A stretch of 48,925 nt of DNA from Chloroherpeton thalassium (GCA_020722095.1 DYLM01000001.1:1-48925); one strand, 5' to 3'. Numbered from the stretch's first letter, positions 27,369 through 37,292 are shown. A program made the numbers and translations. The notes: generated by a model from the sequence alone, not told the origin.

Positions 27369-28511
27369 GTGAAAATTGCTTATTTATCAACATTTTATCC
27401 ATTTCGTGGTGGTATCGCTCAATTTAATGCTTCACTCTATCGTGTTTTTGAGAAAAACCATTCCATCAAAGCATATACTTTCACCCGTCAGTATCCCGAT
27501 GCTCTTTTCCCAGGCAGTAGCCAATATGTTAGTGGTGCCGACAAAGCCGACCACATTCCATCAATTAAATTATTAGATTCAATAAATCCTGTTAGTTATT
27601 ATCGCACTGCTTCCAAAATTGCTGATTTCAATCCAGATTTACTACTTACCAAATTTTGGATGCCTTTTTTTGCACCAAGTTTGGGTGCTGTAAGTAAAAA
27701 TCTAAAGAAGAAAAATACAATAAACATATCAATTTTAGATAATGTGATTCCACACGAAAAGCGAATGGGAGATATTAGCTTAACGAAATACTTCTTAAAT
27801 CAACAAGATGGATTTATTGTGATGAGTGATACCGTTAAAAACGACTTATTGAAATTAAAACCTAAAGCTGTTTATCAGGAGCATCCTCACCCAATTTACG
27901 ACCATTTTGCAAATTCTATGAACAAATCTGAAGCTCGGAAAAAATTAGGTATTTCTGCAGAAAAAAAAGTTCTATTATTTTTTGGGTTTATTAGAGATTA
28001 TAAAGGTTTAGATATTTTGCTTAAAGCAATGAAAGTTCTACCAGAAGAATATCATTTGATTATTGCTGGTGAAGTCTATGGAAATTTCCAAAAATACGAT
28101 GATTTAATATCCAGATTAGGTATCTCCCCTAAAATATCAAAGTTTGTTAGGTACATAAATGATGATGAAGTGCCAAGTTTCTTCTCTGCTGCAGATGTTT
28201 GTGTTTTGCCCTATAAATCTGCTACTCAAAGTGGCATTGTTGGAATTTCCTATCAATATAATTTGCCTGTCATTGCAACAAATGTCGGGAGCTTAAAGGA
28301 AATGATCGAGCCATATAAAACTGGATTAATTATAGAAGAATCAGATTATATTAAAATTTCAGAAGCAATAATCAAATATTTCAAAGATGGAATGAATTTG
28401 AATTATCCTGCAAATATCGAGAATTATAAAAATAAATATAATTGGGAAAATTTAGCAAATACTATAATAAACTTACATTCACAATTATCAATGGAAATGA
28501 TAGTAAAATAG
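27369..28511 (+). CDS. Glycosyltransferase family 1/4 (GT-B) protein
   Basis: 380 aa, GTG start directly abutting the TPR stop; TFYPFRGGIAQFN, KKVLLFFGFIRDYKGLDILLKAM, FSAADVCVLPYKSATQSGIVGISYQYNLPVIATNVGSLKEMI. Confidence 0.92.
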   Translation: MKIAYLSTFYPFRGGIAQFNASLYRVFEKNHSIKAYTFTRQYPDALFPGSSQYVSGADKADHIPSIKLLDSINPVSYYRTASKIADFNPDLLLTKFWMPFFAPSLGAVSKNLKKKNTINISILDNVIPHEKRMGDISLTKYFLNQQDGFIVMSDTVKNDLLKLKPKAVYQEHPHPIYDHFANSMNKSEARKKLGISAEKKVLLFFGFIRDYKGLDILLKAMKVLPEEYHLIIAGEVYGNFQKYDDLISRLGISPKISKFVRYINDDEVPSFFSAADVCVLPYKSATQSGIVGISYQYNLPVIATNVGSLKEMIEPYKTGLIIEESDYIKISEAIIKYFKDGMNLNYPANIENYKNKYNWENLANTIINLHSQLSMEMIVK

Positions 28512-28523
28512 TTTGATAAAAAA

Positions 28524-29144
28524 CTATTTGTTTTTTAATAACATTTTTTTGATTGAATCAAGTGTTTTCTTTTCATCTTTTGGATAAGTTTTGCTCAATT
28601 CATCTGGAGTAGCTTTTGCGGATTCTGAAGTATTAAAATCTGTTCCTAAAAAGTCGCTTGATTTAATATCCCACGCCGAAGATAAATCATTATCAGGGTT
28701 TTCGTTTAATTTGCTGGATGAGTCAATATTCTCAAGGAAAGCCTCTCCACGGCTAATTTGCAGTAATTTTTCTTTGCCATAAACTTCAACCAACTTATCG
28801 TAAACAGTTGCTCTGGTGAATGGCTTGGAAATAAATCCTGCACTACCATTACGAACAGCCATACCAAGATTTTCAGCATCAGATAGAGCAGAGACCATTA
28901 AAATTGGTATTGGGCGAGTAGTTTTGATAGCTTTTAATACCTTTAAGGTTTGCAAACCAGTAATTTCGGGCATTAAAATATCGAGTATTATTAAATTAGG
29001 TAAATGTTCAGTAGCTAAAGCAATACCATCGTAACCATTACTGGCAAGAAATGTTTTTTTGAAACCGTAACTTTGGAAGGACTTGGAAAGTATCCTTTGC
29101 ATCCAAATATCATCATCTATTATTAAAACTGAATACTCAATCAT
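28524..29144 (-). CDS. Stand-alone response regulator receiver protein with low-complexity C-terminal tail
   Basis: 206 aa; VLIIDDDIWMQRIL, LIILDILMPEITGLQ, ILMVSALSD, GFISKPF. Confidence 0.9.
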   Translation of the reverse strand: MIEYSVLIIDDDIWMQRILSKSFQSYGFKKTFLASNGYDGIALATEHLPNLIILDILMPEITGLQTLKVLKAIKTTRPIPILMVSALSDAENLGMAVRNGSAGFISKPFTRATVYDKLVEVYGKEKLLQISRGEAFLENIDSSSKLNENPDNDLSSAWDIKSSDFLGTDFNTSESAKATPDELSKTYPKDEKKTLDSIKKMLLKNK

Positions 29145-29163
29145 TTTGAATCTATTAAATATG

Positions 29164-29171
29164 CAAAATTA
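29164..29171 (-). promoter_or_regulatory. -7 box candidate for the response regulator gene
   Basis: caaaatta (TAATTTTG on - strand) upstream of start 29144. Confidence 0.4.
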
Positions 29172-29216
29172 TTAAAAAAAAGTGAAACTATGATTTTTTA
29201 TCTTAAAAATTTATAA

Positions 29217-29462
29217 TTAATTTTTCATCGGATTATTTAAGTTCTGCTTTTTGACAAAATTCTTAAAGTCATTTATGTTTGTACTTGCTGATAGTTTATT
29301 TAAATTAATAATCTTATCGTGAATTTCCTTTCTATGAACTTGTACATCTTTAGGAGCTTGTATGCCGATTCTTGCCACGCCTCTTTCAAATCCAATAATT
29401 GTAATTGTTATTGAATTACCTATTTTTATTTCTTCACCCGGCTTACGAGATAGTACTAACAT
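29217..29462 (-). CDS. csrA: Carbon storage regulator CsrA
   Basis: 81 aa; [51 protein letters not shown]. Confidence 0.97.
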   Translation of the reverse strand: MLVLSRKPGEEIKIGNSITITIIGFERGVARIGIQAPKDVQVHRKEIHDKIINLNKLSASTNINDFKNFVKKQNLNNPMKN

Positions 29463-29899
29463 TATTTATCTCCTTTCTCTACATTGACAATAATTTCGAA
29501 GGAGGTTGAGTATTTTTCAGTAGGCAACAGAATTTGTTCCCCTTGCATAAGTGACAAGTCAATAATCAAAGGTGCTTTTAAATTTGCAGTTATTCGTTTT
29601 TTTTCATTTTGTAGAGTAACTACTGCAAAAATCACTTGATTATTATTATCAATTTTTTTATTTATATCATATTCATAATCAATAAAATAAGGGCTAATCA
29701 AAGGAAAACCAATAGAAGTATCGTCTAAAGAAATCAACCATTTAAAAGGATCTGTTTCCTCGTCAGCGATAAGTACATATTTCTTTAAATCTTCAAAACC
29801 TAATAAACCATTAGGGAAGAAAAAAACTTGTTCCTGCTCAATTTGAATATCCCCAAACTGTGCAGTTGATATAATAATTGTATTTTCTTGTGATTCCAT
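29462..29899 (-). CDS. fliW: Flagellar assembly factor FliW
   Basis: 145 aa; [47 protein letters not shown]; overlaps csrA start (TAATG). Confidence 0.93.
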   Translation of the reverse strand: MESQENTIIISTAQFGDIQIEQEQVFFFPNGLLGFEDLKKYVLIADEETDPFKWLISLDDTSIGFPLISPYFIDYEYDINKKIDNNNQVIFAVVTLQNEKKRITANLKAPLIIDLSLMQGEQILLPTEKYSTSFEIIVNVEKGDK

Positions 29900-29922
29900 T
29901 CAAATATATCCTTTACTAAATA

Positions 29923-29930
29923 CAAATTTA
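29923..29930 (-). promoter_or_regulatory. -7 box candidate (TAAATTTG on - strand) for fliW-csrA
   Basis: caaattta upstream of start 29899. Confidence 0.35.
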
Positions 29931-29966
29931 GCAATAAATTACTTATCGTCAAAATTTTATTAAAAT

Positions 29967-30746
29967 TTAGTTTTCTTTTTGTTCACTTTTATTTTCTTCT
30001 GTATTGGCTGCAACTTCCGAAGAAGTTTGCGAAATTGTAATTTCCACTCTTCTATTCTTACTTCTTCCATAATCGGTTGAATTATCCTCGATTGGTCGTT
30101 CGGGTCCGAAACCTCTAATAACTACATTTTTTTCAGCAATACCCTTTTGAATCAAATAATACCCAACTACAAGAGCTCTATCAACTGACAAATGCCAATT
30201 AGATTGATATGTAAAAGTTCGGATTGGCACATTATCAGTATGCCCATCAATTGAAATCTCAAAAGGTAAATTTTTGATGGCAGCCGCAACCGAATCTAAT
30301 ACTTGATAAGATTGTGGATAAATATCTGCTTTGCCTGACGAAAACAACAGCATTTCGGGCAGAGTTAAAGTTACAGAATTTGCATTTTGAACTATAGATA
30401 ATTGCTGCGATTCCAAATATGCGGACAATTTCGAATCCAATTCAGATTTAACTTCATCAAGGCTTTTTTCTTGTTGTGAAGAGAACTCAGGTTGGGGCAA
30501 TACTCCTTTACCTGCAGAAAGCTCTCCGCTTCCGCCCTGCAAAACTTTATCTGTTTTAAAAACCTGACTTAAGGCTTCGGAAATTTCCGTAAACTTGGAT
30601 TTATCAACTTGCGAGGCGGCATATAAGATAACAAATAAACCTAAAAGCAGAGTGATAAGGTCTGCATAGGTTATCAAATATCTATCCGAACCTGTATTAT
30701 GTTCGGGCTCGGAAGATAACTTAAATTTGTCTCTTTTTTTTGCCAT
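29967..30746 (-). CDS. motB: Flagellar motor protein MotB family (OmpA/MotB domain)
   Basis: 259 aa; RYLITYADLITLLLGLFVILYAASQVD; ISIDGHTDNVPI...NWHLSVDRALVVGYYLIQKG...SKNRRVEI. Confidence 0.9.
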   Translation of the reverse strand: MAKKRDKFKLSSEPEHNTGSDRYLITYADLITLLLGLFVILYAASQVDKSKFTEISEALSQVFKTDKVLQGGSGELSAGKGVLPQPEFSSQQEKSLDEVKSELDSKLSAYLESQQLSIVQNANSVTLTLPEMLLFSSGKADIYPQSYQVLDSVAAAIKNLPFEISIDGHTDNVPIRTFTYQSNWHLSVDRALVVGYYLIQKGIAEKNVVIRGFGPERPIEDNSTDYGRSKNRRVEITISQTSSEVAANTEENKSEQKEN

Positions 30747-30768
30747 AAATCGTCTTAATTAAATCAAA

Positions 30769-31209
30769 TTAAGTTGTTGCTTGTCCGTGTATGTATTCCA
30801 TCAAATACTTGTTTTCAATGTGCATTTCGTTTAATTGTACTTTCACCAAATCGCCAATAGACACAATTCCAATCAATGAGCCCTCCTTCATAACTGGAAC
30901 GTGTCTGAATTTATTTTTGGTCATTATGCCAAGAACATAATCAACTTCATCTTCAGGTTCTGCGAAGATAATTGATTTTGTCATTACTTGATTAACGGCA
31001 ATTTCTGCAAAATTGTTTGGATTTTCGAAACAAACTTTCAATGCATCGCGTTCACTAATAATGCCAGTAATTTTAGCCTCATCATTGATAACTATCAAGG
31101 AACCAATTCGATTAGCAACAATAAGTGCCATTGCTTGCAGAACATTTTTATCTTCACTTATGGTGAATACTTCCGGTCCTTTTGATTTGAGAACATTTTT
31201 TATTTTCAT
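30769..31209 (-). CDS. CBS domain-pair protein
   Basis: 146 aa; two CBS units: GSLIVINDEAKITGIISERDAL and FRHVPVMKEGSLIGIVSIGDLVK. Confidence 0.93.
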   Translation of the reverse strand: MKIKNVLKSKGPEVFTISEDKNVLQAMALIVANRIGSLIVINDEAKITGIISERDALKVCFENPNNFAEIAVNQVMTKSIIFAEPEDEVDYVLGIMTKNKFRHVPVMKEGSLIGIVSIGDLVKVQLNEMHIENKYLMEYIHGQATT

Positions 31210-31272
31210 TAAAATACCTTTAAATTGAGAAATTTAAATTACGAAAAAAAAATCAAATATCTCAACATTTTA

Positions 31273-32172
31273 TTACACTTTTTTTCTTTTGGTTAAATAA
31301 GATACAAGTGCTTTATCGAATGTTGTAGAAGTTGATATTTGATTAAAATCAATTTTTTGAATTAAACAATGTGATTTTAGTTTCTGAATAAAATCATTCA
31401 TCGAACTTTCGTAAGATTTTTGGATGTGGAATGGATGGGTTAAAAGCGTCTCATTCGTCTCTAAATCAACAAATGTTGCACTTTTTCCAAATTTAAAGTC
31501 AACTTCCCTATCATCTAAAACCTGAAAAGCAATTACCTCATTATTGTTATGCCTAAAATGATGCAATGCTTTAATAACATCATCGGAATTATCAAAGAAA
31601 TCACTAATAACAACAATTAAACTTCGCTTTTTAATTCTCTCGGCAATTTCATTTAAGCAATTTGAAGTACCTGTTTGATTTTCTGGTTTATTTAATTCTA
31701 ATGCTTTTAGAATTTCTCTAATATATGAAGGTCTTGAATTTGGTGAAAGAAATTTCTTAATTTGAGTATCATATAAAGCCAATCCAACAGAATCTCGTTG
31801 CTGAATCATTAATAAAGCCAAAGATGCGGCTAAATACGCCCCGTATTCATATTTAGTTATATTCCCTTCCGATGCATATTTCATCGAAGCACTGGAATCC
31901 AAAATTATCATTACTCGTGTGTTAGTTTCTTCTTCGAATTGCTTAATAAAATACTTGTCGGAACGTGCTAAAACTTTCCAATCTAAATATTTAATTTCAT
32001 CACCAGGACGATATGGGCGATGTTCGGCAAATTCAACACTGAACCCGTGAAATGGAGAATGATGCAAACCTGTAATGAAACCTTCAACAACTAACTTGGA
32101 AATCAATTCAATATTAGCAAGTTTAGCTACAACTTTTGGATTTAGGTATTTTTTATAATCTTTCATTTGCAA
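31273..32172 (-). CDS. DUF58 domain protein (von Willebrand factor A-like fold)
   Basis: 299 aa; GLHHSPFHGFSVEFAEHRPYRPGDEIKYLDWKVLARSDKYFIKQFEEET. Confidence 0.93.
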   Translation of the reverse strand: MQMKDYKKYLNPKVVAKLANIELISKLVVEGFITGLHHSPFHGFSVEFAEHRPYRPGDEIKYLDWKVLARSDKYFIKQFEEETNTRVMIILDSSASMKYASEGNITKYEYGAYLAASLALLMIQQRDSVGLALYDTQIKKFLSPNSRPSYIREILKALELNKPENQTGTSNCLNEIAERIKKRSLIVVISDFFDNSDDVIKALHHFRHNNNEVIAFQVLDDREVDFKFGKSATFVDLETNETLLTHPFHIQKSYESSMNDFIQKLKSHCLIQKIDFNQISTSTTFDKALVSYLTKRKKV

Positions 32173-32193
32173 TTCATTTAATAATCAAATGAC

Positions 32194-32229
32194 GTTTTGA
32201 TTTAATTTTTGATTTAATTTTTGATTTAA
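32194..32229. repeat. 12-bp tandem repeat (TTTTTGATTTAA x3)
   Basis: three consecutive copies, first with one mismatch. Confidence 0.85.
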
Positions 32230-32263
32230 TTAACAATTAATGATTAGTTTTTCTTATTTGATT

Positions 32264-35017
32264 TTATAATTTTATTCCAAAACTTAAATATGTTTTTGCT
32301 TCACCTTTGTATAATTCTAATGATTCATCAACAGAAAAAATGTCTGCTATGCCAATACTTAATGGTCCTAATGGTGTATTTAAAGAATATGAAATTCCAA
32401 GACTATGCAAAAAACTTACAAATTGTATTTTGTCTGTTCTTTGCCAAACTCTTCCTGTATTATAATGAATGCTAACGTACATATCAAGTATTGACTTTAT
32501 TGGAATTCTATACCGATAATTAACAAATAAGTTTATTATTTGCCTACCTAAATACTGATTTTCGAGCAAACCCCAGAAATTTCCCTCTCCGCCCAGCGAG
32601 AACATTTCGGTTATTGGCATTGTCTCGTCTCCTGCTCCAATAATTGACCCAAAATTTATAGTGTTCCGCGAATCGAAGCTATAAAATGAAGAGAAAGAAA
32701 AGAATAATTTCGAATATGAAATAAAGTCGCTAAATGGAGCAATGTTTGTTTCTAAATATGACTCTAATTGCATTCCATTTGTTGGATAGAAAGTGAAATC
32801 GCGGGAATCATACTGAAAATTTATCTTAAATGTTGCTAAATTTTGAAACTTTGATGGAGTCTCTCCAATATTAAATGATCTTTGTCTTTCGTATTTTAAA
32901 TCAAATGTAAATTTCCCTTTTTTCTCGATTTGCGAACCAAAAGATAAATTCAATCCCATTTTTTCAATTAATAACTCTGATTTTAATTGATATAATAATT
33001 CTTTATCACTGTAATCTTTGGTATTATCGTAAAGTTTAATTCTATTACGATAATAATAAGCCATCGACCTGCTTGTTAAAGTAGTAGTTAGTATTTTTGG
33101 GTTAAGTCCAGAGATTGAAAAATATTGATTTAATTCTCCACCAAAGAATGAAAATGCAACTTGCGAACCCAAATTTAAAAAGTTCTGATGAATAAAATCA
33201 ACACTTGCTTGCAAATATCTTTCATTATCAGCACGAATGCCAAGCTGGAGAGTTTGATTACCTGATTCTGTTAATTGAACAATTACATTGATTTTCCCGC
33301 TTGCATTTTTAGTTGGATAAACATCAATAAAAGAAAAATAATTAGTAGAAAGCAAATTTGCTCTACTTTGTTGCAACATCTGAAATGACAAAATATCGCC
33401 CTGTTTGAATACCAATTCCCTTTTTATTAAGTAATCATCAACTGTTTTATTTCCTTTAATAATCACGGAATCAACAATGCCTTCATCAACAATCAATTCA
33501 AATATTTTATTTTCTCTGTCGCATATTATTTTCTTTATGTTTAAGAAAGAATAATTTTTTTCTTTTGCCTTTTCAATAAATGCAGTTTTTACTTTTTGCA
33601 TTAAATTATAGTCAAATTGTTCAGCAAAAAACTTTTGATTAATTTCAGATAAAATTTCTTCCAAATTAGGAGTGATTTGATGGTTAATCACAATTTTGGT
33701 TAATTGAGTTTGCTCATTAGCATTGATAATTATTTCACTTTGATTTGTTTCAACCCACAATTTGCAATAAGAGTTAGCATTTGAATTGAAATAATGATAA
33801 ATATCATCTAACACAATTAAATTCTTACTATTAAACAATTTTATAATATTTGCACTATCAATTGGCTTGATATTTTTAAATTTAATAGATGAATACTCAT
33901 TATTTATTGCTGGATTATCATTATTGAAATCATTGAACTTCTCATTTGTTAAGTTCTCAATTTGTAATTTGATATTGTTAGCCACATCTGTTGCAGTTAT
34001 CTCACCTTTATAAATCAATGAATCTGTATTTTTAAAATCAGTATTTGAATAATTTCCCAAGTCTGGAGTGATTAGAAAGTTCGCTTTATTTCGTTCAATT
34101 TCTGTAAACTTTTGCATTTCAATCGAAACAATTTGATCGGCAACATTCCAAGGTTTGTTGAGATCCTTTTGCTCAAAAAGTGGTGAAGTAACATCAACAG
34201 CAATAGTTATATCGGGATTGAATTCACTGTTAGCAATACTTACTGGAATATTTGACATTAGTCCGCCATCTACAAGCAGCATATTTTGATAAGGAACAGG
34301 CGAATGCCGTAGTGGAATGGTTGAACTCGCACGCACCGACATTGGCAAACTCCCATTTTTAAGAACCACCGTATTGCCCGAAACAATATCTGTTGCTACT
34401 GGTCGAAACGGAATTTGCAAATCATCATAATCTTCGAGCGATACACTTCGGGCATTATAAAACAAATCGCTCAATAGTTGATTGAATTTATTTGCAAACG
34501 ATAGGCCTTGAGGAAATACAACTTCGAAATTCTGAAAATTTAACTTTATCAAACTTCTATCCAGAAATGCCTTGTTATCATAGATGTATTCGCGCCTATC
34601 GGTGTTTTCGATAAGCGAAAATATCTCGGTCCAATCTTTGTCCATAAAGATTTTCTCGAGTTCGTCAGTTGTGTAGCCCGCAGAATAAAGACCACCGATA
34701 ATAGCACCAATACTTGTTCCAACAATATAATCAATTTTGATATTTGACTTTTCGAGTTGTTTTATTACTCCAATGTGAGCAATACCACGAGCACCACCGC
34801 CGCTAAGAACTAAGGCAACTTTTGGTTTGAAAAAATTCCTATTTGGGATTAAATTATACTTTTGTGTATTTACGGAATTGTAGTATTTTTCCCAGTCTTG
34901 TTCGGAAACAAAAGGAGCATCGGAATTAACTACTTCCAAAGATTTACTTAATAAATTTGCAGAAAAACTGGAAAGTAATATAAGTAGGTAAAGGATATTT
35001 TTTGGAACTTTTTTCAA
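32264..35017 (-). CDS. Patatin-like phospholipase fused to POTRA and Omp85/BamA-type barrel (PlpD-like)
   Basis: 917 aa; GGGARGIAHIGVIKQL, GTSIGAI, VDGGLMSNIP; POTRA-like FELIVDEGIVDSVIIKGNKTVDDYLIKRELVFKQGDI; C-terminal LSFGIKL barrel end. Confidence 0.9.
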   Translation of the reverse strand: MKKVPKNILYLLILLSSFSANLLSKSLEVVNSDAPFVSEQDWEKYYNSVNTQKYNLIPNRNFFKPKVALVLSGGGARGIAHIGVIKQLEKSNIKIDYIVGTSIGAIIGGLYSAGYTTDELEKIFMDKDWTEIFSLIENTDRREYIYDNKAFLDRSLIKLNFQNFEVVFPQGLSFANKFNQLLSDLFYNARSVSLEDYDDLQIPFRPVATDIVSGNTVVLKNGSLPMSVRASSTIPLRHSPVPYQNMLLVDGGLMSNIPVSIANSEFNPDITIAVDVTSPLFEQKDLNKPWNVADQIVSIEMQKFTEIERNKANFLITPDLGNYSNTDFKNTDSLIYKGEITATDVANNIKLQIENLTNEKFNDFNNDNPAINNEYSSIKFKNIKPIDSANIIKLFNSKNLIVLDDIYHYFNSNANSYCKLWVETNQSEIIINANEQTQLTKIVINHQITPNLEEILSEINQKFFAEQFDYNLMQKVKTAFIEKAKEKNYSFLNIKKIICDRENKIFELIVDEGIVDSVIIKGNKTVDDYLIKRELVFKQGDILSFQMLQQSRANLLSTNYFSFIDVYPTKNASGKINVIVQLTESGNQTLQLGIRADNERYLQASVDFIHQNFLNLGSQVAFSFFGGELNQYFSISGLNPKILTTTLTSRSMAYYYRNRIKLYDNTKDYSDKELLYQLKSELLIEKMGLNLSFGSQIEKKGKFTFDLKYERQRSFNIGETPSKFQNLATFKINFQYDSRDFTFYPTNGMQLESYLETNIAPFSDFISYSKLFFSFSSFYSFDSRNTINFGSIIGAGDETMPITEMFSLGGEGNFWGLLENQYLGRQIINLFVNYRYRIPIKSILDMYVSIHYNTGRVWQRTDKIQFVSFLHSLGISYSLNTPLGPLSIGIADIFSVDESLELYKGEAKTYLSFGIKL

Positions 35018-35029
35018 TTTAATTTATGG

Positions 35030-35037
35030 CAAATTTA
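35030..35037 (-). promoter_or_regulatory. -7 box candidate for the patatin-Omp85 gene
   Basis: caaattta upstream of start 35017. Confidence 0.3.
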
Positions 35038-35052
35038 TGCAAAAAAAATTAT

Positions 35053-35337
35053 TTAATAAATTACAAATTCATATAAGTCAGTTGAAAAATTGGAAAAATC
35101 ATCTTGAATTTCACTCACTCTTTTTACATTAGCCCGCTGTGGACCAATTTCTAATTGCTTTTTGAAAAGCTCGATATTTTCTTCGTATCCGTGTGCAATA
35201 ATCTCTACATTTCCATTCATCAAATTTTTGGCATAACCATAAATGCTATGCTCAATTGCCTTGCGATGAGCAAAGTAGCGGTATCCAACACCCTGCACAA
35301 ACCCTTCTACTATGAATTTTTTGGTAATTTTTTTCAT
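35053..35337 (-). CDS. Acylphosphatase
   Basis: 94 aa; VEGFVQGVGYRYFAHRKA (catalytic Arg), GYAKNLMNGNVEIIAHG (catalytic Asn). Confidence 0.95.
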   Translation of the reverse strand: MKKITKKFIVEGFVQGVGYRYFAHRKAIEHSIYGYAKNLMNGNVEIIAHGYEENIELFKKQLEIGPQRANVKRVSEIQDDFSNFSTDLYEFVIY

Positions 35338-35338
35338 T

Positions 35339-35893
35339 TTATTCCGACCAAACTATGGCTCGTTTAACATTTTCTAATGTTTCATTTCCAAACAATTTTT
35401 CAATTATATAAAATGATAATTGAAAAACAGTTCCTGCTCCCCTACTCGAAATTATATTATTCTCTTCAACAATAATTTCTTCGGAATAATTATAATTCAT
35501 TAAATCCTCGCGAACAGATGGATGTGAAGTAATTTTTTGTCCTGGTTTTAGCAGTTGAAAATAAGATAAAATGCTTGGAGCAGCACAAATTGTAGCAACT
35601 AATTTTTGATTTTCTAAATGATTTTCCAAAATTGTTTTTACCTGCGATAATTCCATAATATTCTGCACTCCTTTTGCACCGCCAGGAAGATATACCAAGT
35701 CAAATAATTGATTATCTTTGATTTTATGCAAAGGCACATCTGGAAGAATTTTTATATTCCTGGAACAATGGATAATATCATTCTCGCCCGCCAAAGTTAC
35801 ATTTGCACCAGCACGGCGAAGCAAATCAACAAAAACCACTGTTTCGATTTCCTCTGTTCCATTAGCAACAATAACTAAAATGTTTTTAAACAT
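35339..35893 (-). CDS. DJ-1/PfpI family protein
   Basis: MFKNILVIVANGTEEIETVVFVDLLRRAGANVTLAG; nucleophile elbow ATICAAPSIL; start trimmed from the 35992 ORF to the internal Met at 35893. Confidence 0.92.
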   Translation of the reverse strand: MFKNILVIVANGTEEIETVVFVDLLRRAGANVTLAGENDIIHCSRNIKILPDVPLHKIKDNQLFDLVYLPGGAKGVQNIMELSQVKTILENHLENQKLVATICAAPSILSYFQLLKPGQKITSHPSVREDLMNYNYSEEIIVEENNIISSRGAGTVFQLSFYIIEKLFGNETLENVKRAIVWSE

Positions 35894-35972
35894 AATTTTG
35901 ATTATTTTATATTTTAAAATATTATATTCTAATAATTTATTTATATTTTTGTGAAATAAATTTATCACAAAA

Positions 35973-37205
35973 ATGATTTTACAAAATTGCAAAATTTTCG
36001 GTAAAATAGACGCAAAACCCTCAAAAAGTATTTTTCAAAGATTGCTTGCTTTTGCTATTTTATCTAAAAATCCAACCACGATACATAATGTTTGTATTTC
36101 CGAAGATGCTTATGCCTCATTAAAACTCATTGAAGATATTGGAAATGAAATAATAGAATTGGGCAACAATTCAATTCAAATTATTCCACATTCTCCAAAA
36201 AGAGACACTGTACTTAATTGCGGCGAATCAGGTTTATGTATTAGAATGTTCTCGCCTATTCTTGCCTTGTTTCCTTATAATTTCACAATAAACGCAAAAA
36301 ATACTTTGCTAAAAAGAAAAAATGATGGAATACAAGAAACTTTAACATCGCTTGGAGCAAGTGTTGAAACAAATAATAATTATCCACCAATAAACATTAC
36401 CGGCAGTATAAAGCCAGGAAACATAAAATTTTCCAACCTTGATTCATCTCAATTTTTATCAGGGTTATTGATAGCATTACCCTATTTAAATTCAGCATCA
36501 TCTATTACAATTTCCAATATTGTAAGCAAACCCTTTCTTGATATTACTTTGCATTATTCAAAATTATTTGGTGGAAAAGTTGAATTTGATGGAGAAAACC
36601 ATTTTACTTGCTATCCATCTGCATATTTTGGGGGAGAGTTCTATGTAGAAAATGACTGGACTAATGCTGCTACAATGCTGATTGCTGGAGCAATTGGTGG
36701 ACAAGTTCAAATAAATAATATTTCCAGCAATTCTCCCCAAGGCGATAAAGTTATTCTTGACTTATTAACTGAAATTGGCGCCAAAGTAATTGAGCAAGGC
36801 AATTCAATATTAGTAGAACAAAATGAATTAAAGAATTTCGAATTTGATGCAACAGATTATCCTGATTTGGTTCCTGGGTTGTCAGTTCTGGCGGCTAACT
36901 GCAAGGGTTTATCCCGTATCAATAATATTGATAGACTAAAAAATAAAGAAACTAATAGAGTAGAGACTATTATAAATATTCTTCAAAATTCTGGAATTAA
37001 AGTTGAGTATTATGATTCTGCTTTAAAAATATATGGCGGGGAAACTAATATTGATTTGATAAATGCACAGAACGACCATAGAATTGCAATGATGGCAGCA
37101 TTATTATCCATCAACAACAAAAATGATATTCAGTTAATTGGCTTTGATTCTGTTGCAAAATCCTATCCAACATTCTGGCACGACTTTAATTTCTTAAAAA
37201 GATAA
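35973..37205 (+). CDS. aroA: 3-phosphoshikimate 1-carboxyvinyltransferase (EPSP synthase)
   Basis: 410 aa; NCGESGLCIRMFSPI, SSQFLSGLLIALP, DYPDLVPGLSVLAA, RLKNKETNRVE, NDHRIAMMAAL. Confidence 0.93.
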   Translation: MILQNCKIFGKIDAKPSKSIFQRLLAFAILSKNPTTIHNVCISEDAYASLKLIEDIGNEIIELGNNSIQIIPHSPKRDTVLNCGESGLCIRMFSPILALFPYNFTINAKNTLLKRKNDGIQETLTSLGASVETNNNYPPINITGSIKPGNIKFSNLDSSQFLSGLLIALPYLNSASSITISNIVSKPFLDITLHYSKLFGGKVEFDGENHFTCYPSAYFGGEFYVENDWTNAATMLIAGAIGGQVQINNISSNSPQGDKVILDLLTEIGAKVIEQGNSILVEQNELKNFEFDATDYPDLVPGLSVLAANCKGLSRINNIDRLKNKETNRVETIINILQNSGIKVEYYDSALKIYGGETNIDLINAQNDHRIAMMAALLSINNKNDIQLIGFDSVAKSYPTFWHDFNFLKR

Positions 37206-37270
37206 TTAATATAATAATCAATTAAGACCATAAATTTTCTTGTGATTATAAATTTATTCTTAATAATTGT

Positions 37271-37278
37271 TAATTTTG
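37271..37278 (+). promoter_or_regulatory. -7 box candidate (TAATTTTG) for the SIS isomerase gene
   Basis: taattttg 15 nt upstream of ATG 37293. Confidence 0.4.
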
Positions 37279-37292
37279 TAAAAAAATAAAAA

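Noticed and set aside
29967-30746. Considered as a generic OmpA lipoprotein (Pal)
   Set aside because: The TYADLITLLLGLFVILYAAS plug/TM segment is MotB-type, and Pal lacks this TM.
35894-35992. Extended N terminus of the DJ-1/PfpI ORF overlapping aroA
   Set aside because: The first 33 residues are AT-rich intergenic translation; the conserved domain begins at MFKNILVIVANGTEE (35893).
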